Shown here: piece by piece, positions 26,261 through 34,441 of the stretch
Layout: the number at the start of each line of letters is the position of its first letter
Position numbering within the stretch: the first letter of the stretch is position 1
Assembly: GCA_000024525.1 (NCBI GenBank)
Contig: CP001769.1
Span: 6,171,001 to 6,235,000 of the forward strand
Source: Spirosoma linguale DSM 74
GTDB taxonomy: Bacteria > Bacteroidota > Bacteroidia > Cytophagales > Spirosomataceae
Length of the DNA: 64,000 bases
Direction of reading: 5' to 3'
Position numbers and translations under genes: made by a program
The notes under the pieces: model-generated
Told to the model about the DNA's origin: nothing
The model's database searches: none
Seen by the model: only the letters and a program-made list of their open reading frames with translations

Positions 26261-26833
26261 TTAAGACTGGAACAAATCCCGAATAACAAACTGGAAGTCG
26301 GGCACAACCGGTGCAGCGGAGCAAACGTCTTCTTCCTTGTAAACCTTTATGTCGTCGGGCGACGAATAGGCATATATCTTTTGTTGCTTTGGGGCAATAT
26401 ACCACACCAGCTGAACGCCCGCATCGAAGTAGTCCTGCACTTTTTCGAGCACATCATTCTGCGATTCAGAATCGGATAAAATCTCAATAGCAAGTGGCGG
26501 CATGAAGCGTTTACCTGTTTTTGCCGCTCGAATTTGCTCGTCCGTAAAAACAGCCAGGTCAGGAATGCGTTTACGGAAGGCATCCACATAGGCATCCCCT
26601 TCCGACAACATTTCAGCACCTTGCTGATACAATTGTGTTTTGGCAAATGCCCGCATTAAAAATCTAGCGATAAACAACTCTTCCTGTTTCATAGATGGCT
26701 TTCGGATGATTCGCCCCCGGACAAACTCGTAGTTTGCATCCGTTTTTTTGCGCGAAAGCCATTTCTCAAACTCAGCAACCGTCTGCGGAGCCGATGGGCG
26801 TTTTCTGCGGGAAGGCATTGCTGTTGTTTCCAT
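26261..26833 (-). CDS. Uma2-family (DUF820) restriction-endonuclease-fold protein
   Basis: The protein has 190 residues. After a basic start (MPSRRKRPS) it shows the Uma2 pattern: YEFVRGRIIRKPSMKQEE, then RIPDLAVFTDEQ (the Asp of the PD motif) and LAIEILSDSES (the E-x-I element), then EKVQDYFDAGVQLVWYIAPKQQKIYAY. The fold is of the PD-(D/E)xK nuclease type. The family is abundant in cyanobacteria and some Bacteroidota; its biological role is unsettled. It lies 48 bases downstream of aroC on the same strand and may be co-transcribed, although a functional link is not suggested. Confidence 0.85.
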   Translation of the reverse strand: METTAMPSRRKRPSAPQTVAEFEKWLSRKKTDANYEFVRGRIIRKPSMKQEELFIARFLMRAFAKTQLYQQGAEMLSEGDAYVDAFRKRIPDLAVFTDEQIRAAKTGKRFMPPLAIEILSDSESQNDVLEKVQDYFDAGVQLVWYIAPKQQKIYAYSSPDDIKVYKEEDVCSAAPVVPDFQFVIRDLFQS

Positions 26834-26881
26834 GTTGAGTGTTGCTGTTTATCAAAGATACTGATTTTGACCAGATTCGAC

Positions 26882-27961
26882 TTACACTTGCGCTACTTTA
26901 CCGCGCAGATACATGTCGGCCAGTACCAGCGCGGCCATGGCCTCTACGATAGGAACAGCACGCGGAACTACACAGGGATCGTGCCGTCCCTTGCCCGACA
27001 CCGTTACTGGCTGGCCATTGACATCCACGCTGTCCTGATCCTGCATAATAGTGGCTACCGGCTTGAAAGCGGTTCGAAAATAGATGTCCTCGCCATTGCT
27101 GATGCCACCCTGAATACCGCCCGACTGGTTGGTTTTGGTACGCACCCGACCCGACTCTTCGGTGTAGAATTCATCATTATGCTGCGAACCACGCAGCGCA
27201 ACACCAGCAAAGCCACTCCCGTACTCAAATCCTTTTACAGCATTGATGCTTAGCATGGCTTTACCCAGCTCCGCGTGGAGTTTGTCGAAGACAGGTTCGC
27301 CCCAGCCAGCTGGTGCGCCCGTAATGACACAGTCGACAATGCCGCCAATAGAATCGCCCTGCTTCCGGATATCGTCAATGTACTGAAACATCTGCTCGGC
27401 CGTTTCGGGGTCGGGGCAGCGCACAGCGTTTTCTTCGGCAAGTGCCAGATTTAACTCGGTATAGCTTTTCTCAAGCTTGAGTGTACCCACCTGCGAAACG
27501 TATGCCTGAATCTGAACGCCCTGCCGGGCGAGGAGCAGCTTGGCAACGGCACCAGCCGCCACCCGGGCCGCCGTTTCCCGCGCCGACGACCGGCCGCCAC
27601 CCCGATAGTCGCGGGTGCCGTATTTAGCCTGATAGGTGTAATCGGCGTGCGACGGGCGAAACTGTTCGGAGATATGCCCGTAGTCTTTACTGCGCTGGTC
27701 GGTGTTGCGGATGACCATCGCAATGGGCGTTCCCTGGGTATGCCCGTCAAACACACCAGACAGCACCTCAAACTCATCGGCCTCGCGCCGTTGGGTCGTA
27801 ATGCGCGACTGGCCGGGCTTGCGCCGGTCTAGTTCGTGCTGAATAAAATCGGTATCGAACGGTAATCCCGCCGGACAGCCATCAATCACAACGCCAATGG
27901 CTGGCCCGTGCGACTCACCGAATGTAGAAATCTTAAACTGAACTCCGTATGTACTACTCAT
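26882..27961 (-). CDS. aroC: Chorismate synthase
   Basis: From ATG 27961 ([19 protein letters not shown]) it has 359 residues, the usual family length. An in-frame ATG at 28027 would add 22 residues not seen in the family. Chorismate synthase converts 5-enolpyruvylshikimate-3-phosphate to chorismate with reduced FMN, the last common step to aromatic amino acids and folate. Signatures: [46 protein letters not shown] and RGSQHNDEF, followed by [19 protein letters not shown]. It is downstream of the BatD-like gene (92-base gap) and upstream of the Uma2 gene, all on the same strand. Confidence 0.97.
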   Translation of the reverse strand: MSSTYGVQFKISTFGESHGPAIGVVIDGCPAGLPFDTDFIQHELDRRKPGQSRITTQRREADEFEVLSGVFDGHTQGTPIAMVIRNTDQRSKDYGHISEQFRPSHADYTYQAKYGTRDYRGGGRSSARETAARVAAGAVAKLLLARQGVQIQAYVSQVGTLKLEKSYTELNLALAEENAVRCPDPETAEQMFQYIDDIRKQGDSIGGIVDCVITGAPAGWGEPVFDKLHAELGKAMLSINAVKGFEYGSGFAGVALRGSQHNDEFYTEESGRVRTKTNQSGGIQGGISNGEDIYFRTAFKPVATIMQDQDSVDVNGQPVTVSGKGRHDPCVVPRAVPIVEAMAALVLADMYLRGKVAQV

Positions 27962-28053
27962 GCTGGTGACTGGGGAATGTGCCCCGATTTTAATTAACCC
28001 AAGATGCTGATCTTCCAGAAACACCATCTTGGTACCTATCCTTTTATTTTCTG

Positions 28054-29505
28054 CTATCGCTTAATCAACACAAACACCATCCCCACTAACATCAATATAA
28101 TTAATACGTTAGCAACAGACCGGATCAAAACCGACACACTAACGGGCTGTTGCGTACTGTCCATCAGCTCGATACCAGTATACAACGATTTGCCAACCGG
28201 AGCACCCGGAATAACCTCGCCATTGGCAAGCGCTTCTCCGTTCGGCATGCTAATGGCGCTAGTTACAGCCTCCTCAGTACCACCAGCCTCAAGGGTCAAT
28301 TGGGGCCTGAGGGTATCATAGCGGGCTCTTTGCGGGTCGAAGTAAATCCATTGAAAGTGATTTGCCAACGAAACGGTCCCATTTTGATGAGGGACAATGA
28401 AATAGGTAAACGTTTTGCGCCCCTTTATTTCATCGCCAGCGTGGTTGATTATATGTCGTTCTTCGGGCGGGAATACATCTATTTCCCTACCTCCGTCCAG
28501 CAGTGACGGCCCCGGCAGAGTCGCAATATTTCCTCGCCCGGTGATAGAAAACGTATACCGTACACTCTTCCCCACCAACAAACGTTTCTTCTCCAGGCCT
28601 TCTTCCAGTTGAAAGGTACCCACCGCTACTCGGCTCCGCAGTGGATGGACAGGCAACGGCCGAACGGCCACCACAAGTGGCTGACTGGTAAATACAGTCA
28701 GCTCGGGCTGCGATGCCGGAGGGCCAACAACCGGCCGACGACTCAGTTGGAGCGATACCGCAGGCAACCGCATGGTTTGACTCGACAATGGAAAAAAGAC
28801 GGACTGGAAGAGCCGGTATTCCCGAAACTTCTTCTTGTTGATGACAACAGCAATCGGTTTCAGGTCATTGATGGGCAGGTTTTCTTCCCAGGAATTGGCC
28901 GGGCGAATTTTCCGGGTGATGCCCTGAAGCTGCTTGTCGAGCGCCTGAAAACTGAGTTCGTAGGGGTAGTTGTCAGCTACAAAAAATGATAAAGTCAGGG
29001 CTACGCCATCGCCTGCATAAATTGACGGTTTCGACGCCCGAACGGACAGGAATGCTGCCCCGGCGGGCGCTATATCGACCGTAGTTACCGTAGTGTTTGC
29101 GGGCGCGGCAAGTCCCGCTGTCGGCAATACGGTAAGCACAGCTCCCTCGGAGTGGATGGTTTCACCGTTGACGACGACTGAGAAGGGCATCAGCCGGAAA
29201 CGGCCGGGAGCACGCGCCTTGTAATTCTGCGTAATTACCTGACTGGTAACTGATTTACCGTTTATTTCCAGCGGTGTTACGCTGGTGGACGTACCCCTTT
29301 TTATAAAGCCGGGTATGTCTGGAAAGGCAATTGTGGCACGGGTTTCGCTGTTTGGGATAATGAGCGAAATAGTAAAGGTCCGTTCAATCGGAAAATTAGT
29401 TTCACCCAGTTCAATAGAGGCAACATTATCAGTGGATTGTGCAAATCCACTGAAGACTACACAATAAAATAATACAAGAAAATTTCGGAATATTACAAAG
29501 AACAT
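28054..29505 (-). CDS. BatD-like (oxygen/aerotolerance family) membrane-anchored protein
   Basis: The 483-residue protein has a signal peptide ([16 protein letters not shown]), a long beta-rich extracellular part, and one C-terminal helix ([17 protein letters not shown]). The pattern [21 protein letters not shown] near the start, the [15 protein letters not shown] block and the later [27 protein letters not shown] fit the BatD family. BatD proteins are normally part of a Bat operon with VWA-domain proteins and a MoxR ATPase; none of those genes is here, so this is an isolated copy. Function is inferred only at family level: envelope stress or assembly of periplasmic complexes. Confidence 0.8.
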   Translation of the reverse strand: MFFVIFRNFLVLFYCVVFSGFAQSTDNVASIELGETNFPIERTFTISLIIPNSETRATIAFPDIPGFIKRGTSTSVTPLEINGKSVTSQVITQNYKARAPGRFRLMPFSVVVNGETIHSEGAVLTVLPTAGLAAPANTTVTTVDIAPAGAAFLSVRASKPSIYAGDGVALTLSFFVADNYPYELSFQALDKQLQGITRKIRPANSWEENLPINDLKPIAVVINKKKFREYRLFQSVFFPLSSQTMRLPAVSLQLSRRPVVGPPASQPELTVFTSQPLVVAVRPLPVHPLRSRVAVGTFQLEEGLEKKRLLVGKSVRYTFSITGRGNIATLPGPSLLDGGREIDVFPPEERHIINHAGDEIKGRKTFTYFIVPHQNGTVSLANHFQWIYFDPQRARYDTLRPQLTLEAGGTEEAVTSAISMPNGEALANGEVIPGAPVGKSLYTGIELMDSTQQPVSVSVLIRSVANVLIILMLVGMVFVLIKR

Positions 29506-29557
29506 TCTTATTTTTGAACAACAAATATATGAGGTAAGCCGTTACGAGTTGAGGGAT

Positions 29558-29565
29558 CAAAGTTA
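29558..29565 (-). promoter_or_regulatory. -7 promoter element of the BatD-like gene
   Basis: The minus strand reads TAACTTTG, an exact TAnnTTTG, 53 bases before the start codon at 29505. No good -33 element is visible. Confidence 0.5.
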
Positions 29566-29630
29566 CTAACGAACCGTCTATCCTCTTCTAATACCCTTGA
29601 GCTTCTTTAAACGAAAAAAATGTTAAACCT

Positions 29631-29834
29631 ATGCTCTCTATGCTTGAGTATATCAAGACAATCCTTCAGAAGGTGAGTTTTGATAAAGGTCTTTTTGAGA
29701 AAGAGCTGGCGAAAGCCATAAAAATGCTCATCCCCAAAGAATTGAAGCAACTTAAACGCTGGTGTTATGTCCAGTTTGGTAAGATGTACCGTGCTGTTTT
29801 AAATCGTCGTTTTGCCCGGGTACGGTTCACCTGA
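29631..29834 (+). CDS. Small basic helical protein, unknown function
   Basis: The 67-residue protein can start at ATG 29631 or ATG 29640. It is mostly predicted helix, with LEYIKTILQKVSFDKGLFEKELAKAIKMLIP and then a basic aromatic part (KRWCYVQFGKMYRAVLNRRFA). The balanced helical composition and a strong terminator after it suggest a real gene. A near-consensus -7 element (TACCCTTG, 29592-29599) precedes it. I do not recognise a named family; a short Cytophagales-specific protein is likely. Confidence 0.6.
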   Translation: MLSMLEYIKTILQKVSFDKGLFEKELAKAIKMLIPKELKQLKRWCYVQFGKMYRAVLNRRFARVRFT

Positions 29835-29858
29835 CAAGGGTAGCCGTTTTCTTCGATA

Positions 29859-29893
29859 CAAAATCCCCCGGTTGATAAGGCCGGGGGATTTTG
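29859..29893. terminator. Bidirectional terminator, 13-bp stem
   Basis: CAAAATCCCCCGG (29859-29871) is the inverse complement of CCGGGGGATTTTG (29881-29893) with a 9-base loop. A-runs and T-runs on both sides suit termination of the 67-residue gene and of the convergent metallo-beta-lactamase gene. Confidence 0.85.
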
Positions 29894-29909
29894 TATTTAT
29901 ACCTGATTT

Positions 29910-31304
29910 TCAAAGCGTTACTTTCTGCCGCATGTCGGGAATGTCGATATACTGGAAACCGGCTTCCGTTAAATGTTCTTTCCAGATCAGCTGCTTGTCG
30001 TACTCACCATGAACCAGAAACAGGGCTTTAACCCGCGAAGCATCCTGGCAGCTCAACACCTGAAGCATCTCCCGGTAATCGGCGTGCGCCGAAAACGAAT
30101 CCATAATGGCCACTTTAGCCAGAACCGGAAACCGCTCGCCAAAAATAGTTACCTCTTTATCGCCCCGTTTGAGTGCCCCACCCAGGCTGGATGGCGATGC
30201 ATAGCCAACCATCAGTATGGTCGTGTTGGGTTTGGTAATATTGTTTTTGATGTGGTGTTTGATACGTCCGGCTTCGGCCATGCCCGATGGCGCAATAATG
30301 ATACACGGCTCTTTGCTGTCGTTGATGGCTTTCGAGTCCTCAACGTCAGTTATATAATGCAGGTTGGGAAATTGAAACGCATCACCGTCTTTTTTAATGT
30401 ACGATAGAATGTCCGGGTTGAAATCCTCCTCATGATCGCGCATCACATCGGTCGCTTTCACCGACATGGGACTGTCGATATAAACGGGCAGACGGGGTAA
30501 CCGCCCTTCGCTGGAAAGCTGGTCGAGCGCGTAGATAATTTCCTGCGTGCGGTCAACGGCAAAAGCCGGTATAATAAGCTTGCCCTGGCCTTCAATGCAG
30601 GTCTCCTCCACAATTTTCAGTAAATGCGCCTTCATATCGGGCTCTGCTTCGTGAAGCCGGTCGCCGTAGGTCGATTCGCAGATGATGTAGTCGGCCTGCG
30701 GAAAAGGCTGGGGCGACCGCAGAATTTTGTCGTCGGGGCGGCCGATGTCTCCGCTAAAGAACAGGTGTTTTTCGACCGCATCTTCCCGAATTGTCAGGCT
30801 AACAGACGCGCTGCCGAGCAGATGGCCCGCGTCCGTCAGCAAGCCCGTTACTTCGTCGCAGATAACGAATGGCTTGTTGTACTCAACAGCCTGCATCTGG
30901 CCGAGTGCCTGCTCAACGTCTTTTTCATCGTACAGTACCTCCAGTTCGGGCTCGCCCCGCCGGGTACGCCGTTTATTGACCCGTTCGAGGTCCCGATCCT
31001 GAATACGGGCACTATCCATCAGCATCACTTCGCACAGATCGATGGTGGCCGAGGTCGTATAAATGGGTCCGCTGAACCCCTGCCGTACAAGCCGGGGAAT
31101 CAACCCGGTATGGTCGATATGGGCGTGAGAAAGAACCATGTAATCGACCTGGGCCGGATCGAACCCAAATTGCTGGTTCAGTTCGTCTGTATTAATTCCC
31201 TGAAAGAGTCCGCAGTCGAGCAGAATCTGTTTTCCTCCGATGGTGGTGATCAGGTGTTTGCTGCCGGTTACGGTTCGGGCGGCACCGAAGAATTGAATGG
31301 TCAT
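29910..31304 (-). CDS. Beta-CASP metallo-beta-lactamase-fold ribonuclease (CPSF/Ysh1-like)
   Basis: The 464-residue cytoplasmic protein has motif 1 of the metallo-beta-lactamase fold, LSHAHIDHTGLIPRL, which binds two zinc ions, and earlier LLDCGLFQG. SGDIGRPDD is the motif with the bridging Asp. The beta-CASP insert includes IIAPSGMAEAGRIKHHI, and the C-terminal Zn-dependent RNA-metabolism motif is MDSFSAHADYREML. Such proteins are RNA endo/exonucleases related to eukaryotic CPSF-73. In Bacteroidota the physiological RNA targets are unknown. Its gene is divergent from pbpC, 89 bases apart. Confidence 0.92.
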   Translation of the reverse strand: MTIQFFGAARTVTGSKHLITTIGGKQILLDCGLFQGINTDELNQQFGFDPAQVDYMVLSHAHIDHTGLIPRLVRQGFSGPIYTTSATIDLCEVMLMDSARIQDRDLERVNKRRTRRGEPELEVLYDEKDVEQALGQMQAVEYNKPFVICDEVTGLLTDAGHLLGSASVSLTIREDAVEKHLFFSGDIGRPDDKILRSPQPFPQADYIICESTYGDRLHEAEPDMKAHLLKIVEETCIEGQGKLIIPAFAVDRTQEIIYALDQLSSEGRLPRLPVYIDSPMSVKATDVMRDHEEDFNPDILSYIKKDGDAFQFPNLHYITDVEDSKAINDSKEPCIIIAPSGMAEAGRIKHHIKNNITKPNTTILMVGYASPSSLGGALKRGDKEVTIFGERFPVLAKVAIMDSFSAHADYREMLQVLSCQDASRVKALFLVHGEYDKQLIWKEHLTEAGFQYIDIPDMRQKVTL

Positions 31305-31393
31305 TGGCTACCTGCGATTTCGTTGATTAAGGGATTTAGCTCATTTTTACGCCGACAAACGGTTCTTTTCGGACCGCACAAGCACGAAAAAAT

Positions 31394-33844
31394 ATGCTAA
31401 CGGCTGGGTCAATATTCAGAAACGTTGGCGGTATTGCCAAACGGTTGTGGCGATACCGTCTCGTAAAAACGTTTATCGCAGCGGTATTGATTTTTTTAGG
31501 GCTTGATTTCTCTTTTCCCATCGACACCGCCGTTCCCTATTCAACCCTAATCACCGCCCGCGACGGGTCCATTCTGCATGCCTTCCTGAGCCGCGATGAT
31601 AAGTGGCGAATGTACGCGGAGCTGGACGAGATTACCCCTACCCTGCGCGACGCCATTCTGTTCAAGGAAGACAAATATTTCTGGTATCATCCCGGCTTCA
31701 ACCCTATAGCCATGCTCCGGGCCGCTGCCCGAAACCTGCTGACCGGTCGGCGAACGTCGGGGGCATCGACCATTACGATGCAAACCGTTCGCCTGCTCGA
31801 ACCCCGTGAACGAACCTACACCAGCAAGGTTATCGAGCTATTCCGGGCGCTGCAACTGGAGTTACACTTTTCTAAAGAGCAGATTCTCCAGCTTTACCTG
31901 AATCTGATCCCCTACGGCGGCAATATCGAGGGGCTGAAGTCGGCTTCGCTGCTCTACTTCGGCAAAACACCGGATTTGCTAAGTCTGGCCGAACTCACCA
32001 CCCTGACCATTATTCCGAATCGGCCGTCGAGTTTGCGGTTGGGCGTTCATAATGCGCTGGTTGTTCAGGCGCGTAACCGCTGGCTTACCCGCTTCCGCAC
32101 GAGCCACCTCTTCGACGAAACCGTCATTGCCGATGCCCTCAACGAACCCCTCACCGCTTATCGCCGGGAGGCTCCACAGTTGGCACCACACCTCGCACGT
32201 CGGCTTAAATCAGAGAACCCGAATGCCCCCATCGTTCGGTCGTCACTGAATCCATCCACACAAGCCACCACCGAACGACTGATGCAGCAGTACGCCAATC
32301 GCATCAGGGCGTACGATATCCACAATGCAGCGGTGTTAATTGTGGATAACTTATCGAGGGAAGTGATCGCCTATGTGGGTTCGGCCGACTTCACGAATAC
32401 GCTTGATGGCGGGCAGGTGGATGGCATACAGGCGGTGCGGTCGCCGGGGAGCGCGTTGAAACCCATTTTGTACGGACTGGCGTTCGATGCGGGCATAATT
32501 ACCCCGAAGACAAAACTAGCCGATGTACCAACCAACTTCAGCGGTTACCAACCCGACAATTACGACCGGCGTTTCAACGGCCCCGTTACGGCCGAGTTTG
32601 CCCTCGCTAATTCCCTCAACATTCCGGCGGTGGCCCTCCTAAAAGAAATCGGTACGCCGACCCTCGTCTCGACGCTCCGGAAAGCGGGCTTTTCGACCGT
32701 CAAAAAACAAGCAAAGGAGTTGGGATTATCCATGATTCTGGGCGGCTGCGGTGTCACGCTGGAAGAAATGACGAAACTGTATACGGGTTTGGCCAATGGT
32801 GGGATGGTTGGGGAGTTGGCGTTTACCCCATCGGGACGCCGAACCGCCCCGGCCCCTCCCCTTAAGGAAGGGGAGGGGAGAAATAGGGCGCTCTTGTTGC
32901 CCCCCTCCCCTTCCTTAAGGGGTGGGGTAAACACCGAGATTCCCCTCCTCTCACCCGAAGCGGCTTACCTGGTTACCCACACCCTCACACAAATTACCCG
33001 GCCGGACTTGCCGAATAACTTCGATAACAGTTATCACCTGCCGCGAATCGCCTGGAAAACGGGAACCTCCTACGGTCGGCGGGATGCGTGGAGTATCGGG
33101 TACAACCAGCGGTACACGATTGGCGTGTGGGTGGGTAATTTTTCGGGCGTAGGCGTGGCCGAGTTAAGCGGGGCGAATACAGCTACCCCTTTGCTGTTTC
33201 AGCTTTTCAACGTACTGGATTACAACTCATCCTTGGGTTGGTTCAGAGCCCCGGATGCCCGCTCGAAATTAAGCACCCGGCTGATCTGCCCCGAAACGGG
33301 CGAGGTGCCGGGCGAGTTTTGTACCAATCCCGTAACCGACTACTGCATCATGGGCGTTTCGCGGTACAGACGCTGCCAGCACCAAAAGGCCGTCTTTACC
33401 AATTCGGCGGGCACGATTTCTTACTGCGCCTACTGCCTGCCGGATACGGGCGCCGTTCGACGTGCTTACCCGAATGTATCGCCGGAAGTAATGGCGTTTT
33501 ACCAAAGCCATCGTATTCCGGTTCAAATCCCGCCCCCTCACAACCCATCCTGCGAACGGGTCTTTGAGGGCACCGGCGGTAACCATCTGGGGCCGCGCAT
33601 TACGAGTCTGAACGACGGCAGCGAGTATTTCATCAACCCCAAACAAGCCGCTGAACTAGAGCTTAGTTGCCAGACTTCTACCGATGTGCAAACCGTATTC
33701 TGGTATTTGAATGATAAACTATACCGGCGGGCTAAACCAACAGAAGCCGTGTTTTTCAAACCCCGGCCGGGGGCGTTAAAGATTTCCTGCGCCGATGATA
33801 AAGGCGGCAGCAATGACATACGAATCCTGATCAAACCGGAATAA
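31394..33844 (+). CDS. pbpC: Penicillin-binding protein 1C (bifunctional peptidoglycan synthase)
   Basis: The 816-residue protein has one N-terminal membrane helix (VKTFIAAVLIFLGLDF). It is followed by a GT51 glycosyltransferase domain (ILFKEDKYFWYHPGFN with the catalytic Glu; GASTITMQTVRLL; LYLNLIPYGGNIEGL) and a transpeptidase domain with Ser353-x-x-Lys356 (SPGSALKP), Ser407-Leu-Asn409 and Lys555-Thr-Gly-Thr. A BiPBP_C-like domain closes it (about residues 720-816). It polymerises and crosslinks peptidoglycan at the inner-membrane face of the periplasm. Residues about 476-513 (PAPPLKEGEG and PPSPSLRGG) are encoded by a palindromic repeat and lie inside the transpeptidase domain between the second and third motifs. 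The alpha-2-macroglobulin gene downstream is a known partner of pbpC. Confidence 0.95.
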   Translation: MLTAGSIFRNVGGIAKRLWRYRLVKTFIAAVLIFLGLDFSFPIDTAVPYSTLITARDGSILHAFLSRDDKWRMYAELDEITPTLRDAILFKEDKYFWYHPGFNPIAMLRAAARNLLTGRRTSGASTITMQTVRLLEPRERTYTSKVIELFRALQLELHFSKEQILQLYLNLIPYGGNIEGLKSASLLYFGKTPDLLSLAELTTLTIIPNRPSSLRLGVHNALVVQARNRWLTRFRTSHLFDETVIADALNEPLTAYRREAPQLAPHLARRLKSENPNAPIVRSSLNPSTQATTERLMQQYANRIRAYDIHNAAVLIVDNLSREVIAYVGSADFTNTLDGGQVDGIQAVRSPGSALKPILYGLAFDAGIITPKTKLADVPTNFSGYQPDNYDRRFNGPVTAEFALANSLNIPAVALLKEIGTPTLVSTLRKAGFSTVKKQAKELGLSMILGGCGVTLEEMTKLYTGLANGGMVGELAFTPSGRRTAPAPPLKEGEGRNRALLLPPSPSLRGGVNTEIPLLSPEAAYLVTHTLTQITRPDLPNNFDNSYHLPRIAWKTGTSYGRRDAWSIGYNQRYTIGVWVGNFSGVGVAELSGANTATPLLFQLFNVLDYNSSLGWFRAPDARSKLSTRLICPETGEVPGEFCTNPVTDYCIMGVSRYRRCQHQKAVFTNSAGTISYCAYCLPDTGAVRRAYPNVSPEVMAFYQSHRIPVQIPPPHNPSCERVFEGTGGNHLGPRITSLNDGSEYFINPKQAAELELSCQTSTDVQTVFWYLNDKLYRRAKPTEAVFFKPRPGALKISCADDKGGSNDIRILIKPE
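32821..32932. repeat. Palindromic CCCCTCCCCTT element inside pbpC (copy 3)
   Basis: The element is bounded by a perfect 9-bp inverted terminal repeat, GTTTACCCC (32821-32829) and GGGGTAAAC (32924-32932). Inside are the palindromes CCCCTCCCCTTAAGG and AAGGGGAGGGG, and a second copy, CCCCTCCCCTTCCTTAAGG. The left segment (GGGACGCCGAACCGCCCCGG) matches the opposite strand of the tail at 5705-5736. It is translated in frame. Confidence 0.85.
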
Positions 33845-33912
33845 CAGGTAATGACTTTGCCCTCTCGAAATTTATTCACAGCTTCCGGTCAGAAAACTCA
33901 ACTTTACCCATT

Positions 33913-34353
33913 ATGAAAAACGTCGTTCTATTCCTTATTTTTTCTTTACTGGCTACAATCACTTTTGGGCAGCAAAAGATGACTCCTACTCAGGACCCAA
34001 CGGCCATCGGTAATGCCTTTTTCAAGGCTTTGCTTGATGAAGACGATAAAGTTTTGGGTACTATTATCTCGGACGATCTGGACGTAATCGGTTTTGACGG
34101 GCAATCGACCGATGCCAGTTTATTTATCCAGAACGTTGCTGGCGGCATTTTCACTGTCGAAACCGGCGTTGTCACAGACGCAGTTACCCGTCAGTATAAC
34201 AACGATGCCGCTGTGATGACGGGCATCTGGCAAGCCAAAGGCAGTATAGATGGCCAGGGATTTGACAGCACCGTTGCGTTCTCGGTCGTGAGTGCCAAAC
34301 AGGCAGGAGTTTGGAAAATTGTTAACGTTCAGTTCACACCTGTCAGCCAGTAA
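33913..34353 (+). CDS. Secreted DUF4440/SnoaL-like (NTF2-fold) protein
   Basis: The 146-residue protein has a signal peptide (MKNVVLFLIFSLLATITFGQ). A compact alpha+beta domain follows with the DUF4440/NTF2-like pattern: IGNAFFKALLDEDDKVLGTIISDDLDVIGFDG, then DAVTRQYNNDAAVMTGIWQAKG and a final VWKIVNVQFTPV strand. The fold serves as a small-molecule pocket or isomerase, but no catalytic residues can be assigned. It sits between pbpC (68 bases upstream) and the alpha-2-macroglobulin (88 bases downstream), all co-oriented, so it may work with them in the periplasm; that is inference. Confidence 0.75.
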   Translation: MKNVVLFLIFSLLATITFGQQKMTPTQDPTAIGNAFFKALLDEDDKVLGTIISDDLDVIGFDGQSTDASLFIQNVAGGIFTVETGVVTDAVTRQYNNDAAVMTGIWQAKGSIDGQGFDSTVAFSVVSAKQAGVWKIVNVQFTPVSQ

Positions 34354-34441
34354 CCGTTTACTAAGTCGCTACTGGGGTGTTGTCCGCTGCCTAAATCGAG
34401 TGAGATTTTTCGTCTATATTCGGCCTCTTACAACGACATCT

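Noticed and set aside
26261..26833. Uma2-family gene as part of a restriction or defence system
   Set aside because: No methyltransferase, helicase or other defence gene is adjacent; it is flanked by aroC and a small membrane-protein gene.
34292..34441. N-terminal extension of the alpha-2-macroglobulin gene from ATG 34292
   Set aside because: It overlaps the preceding DUF4440-like gene and would bury the lipoprotein signal that begins at ATG 34442.
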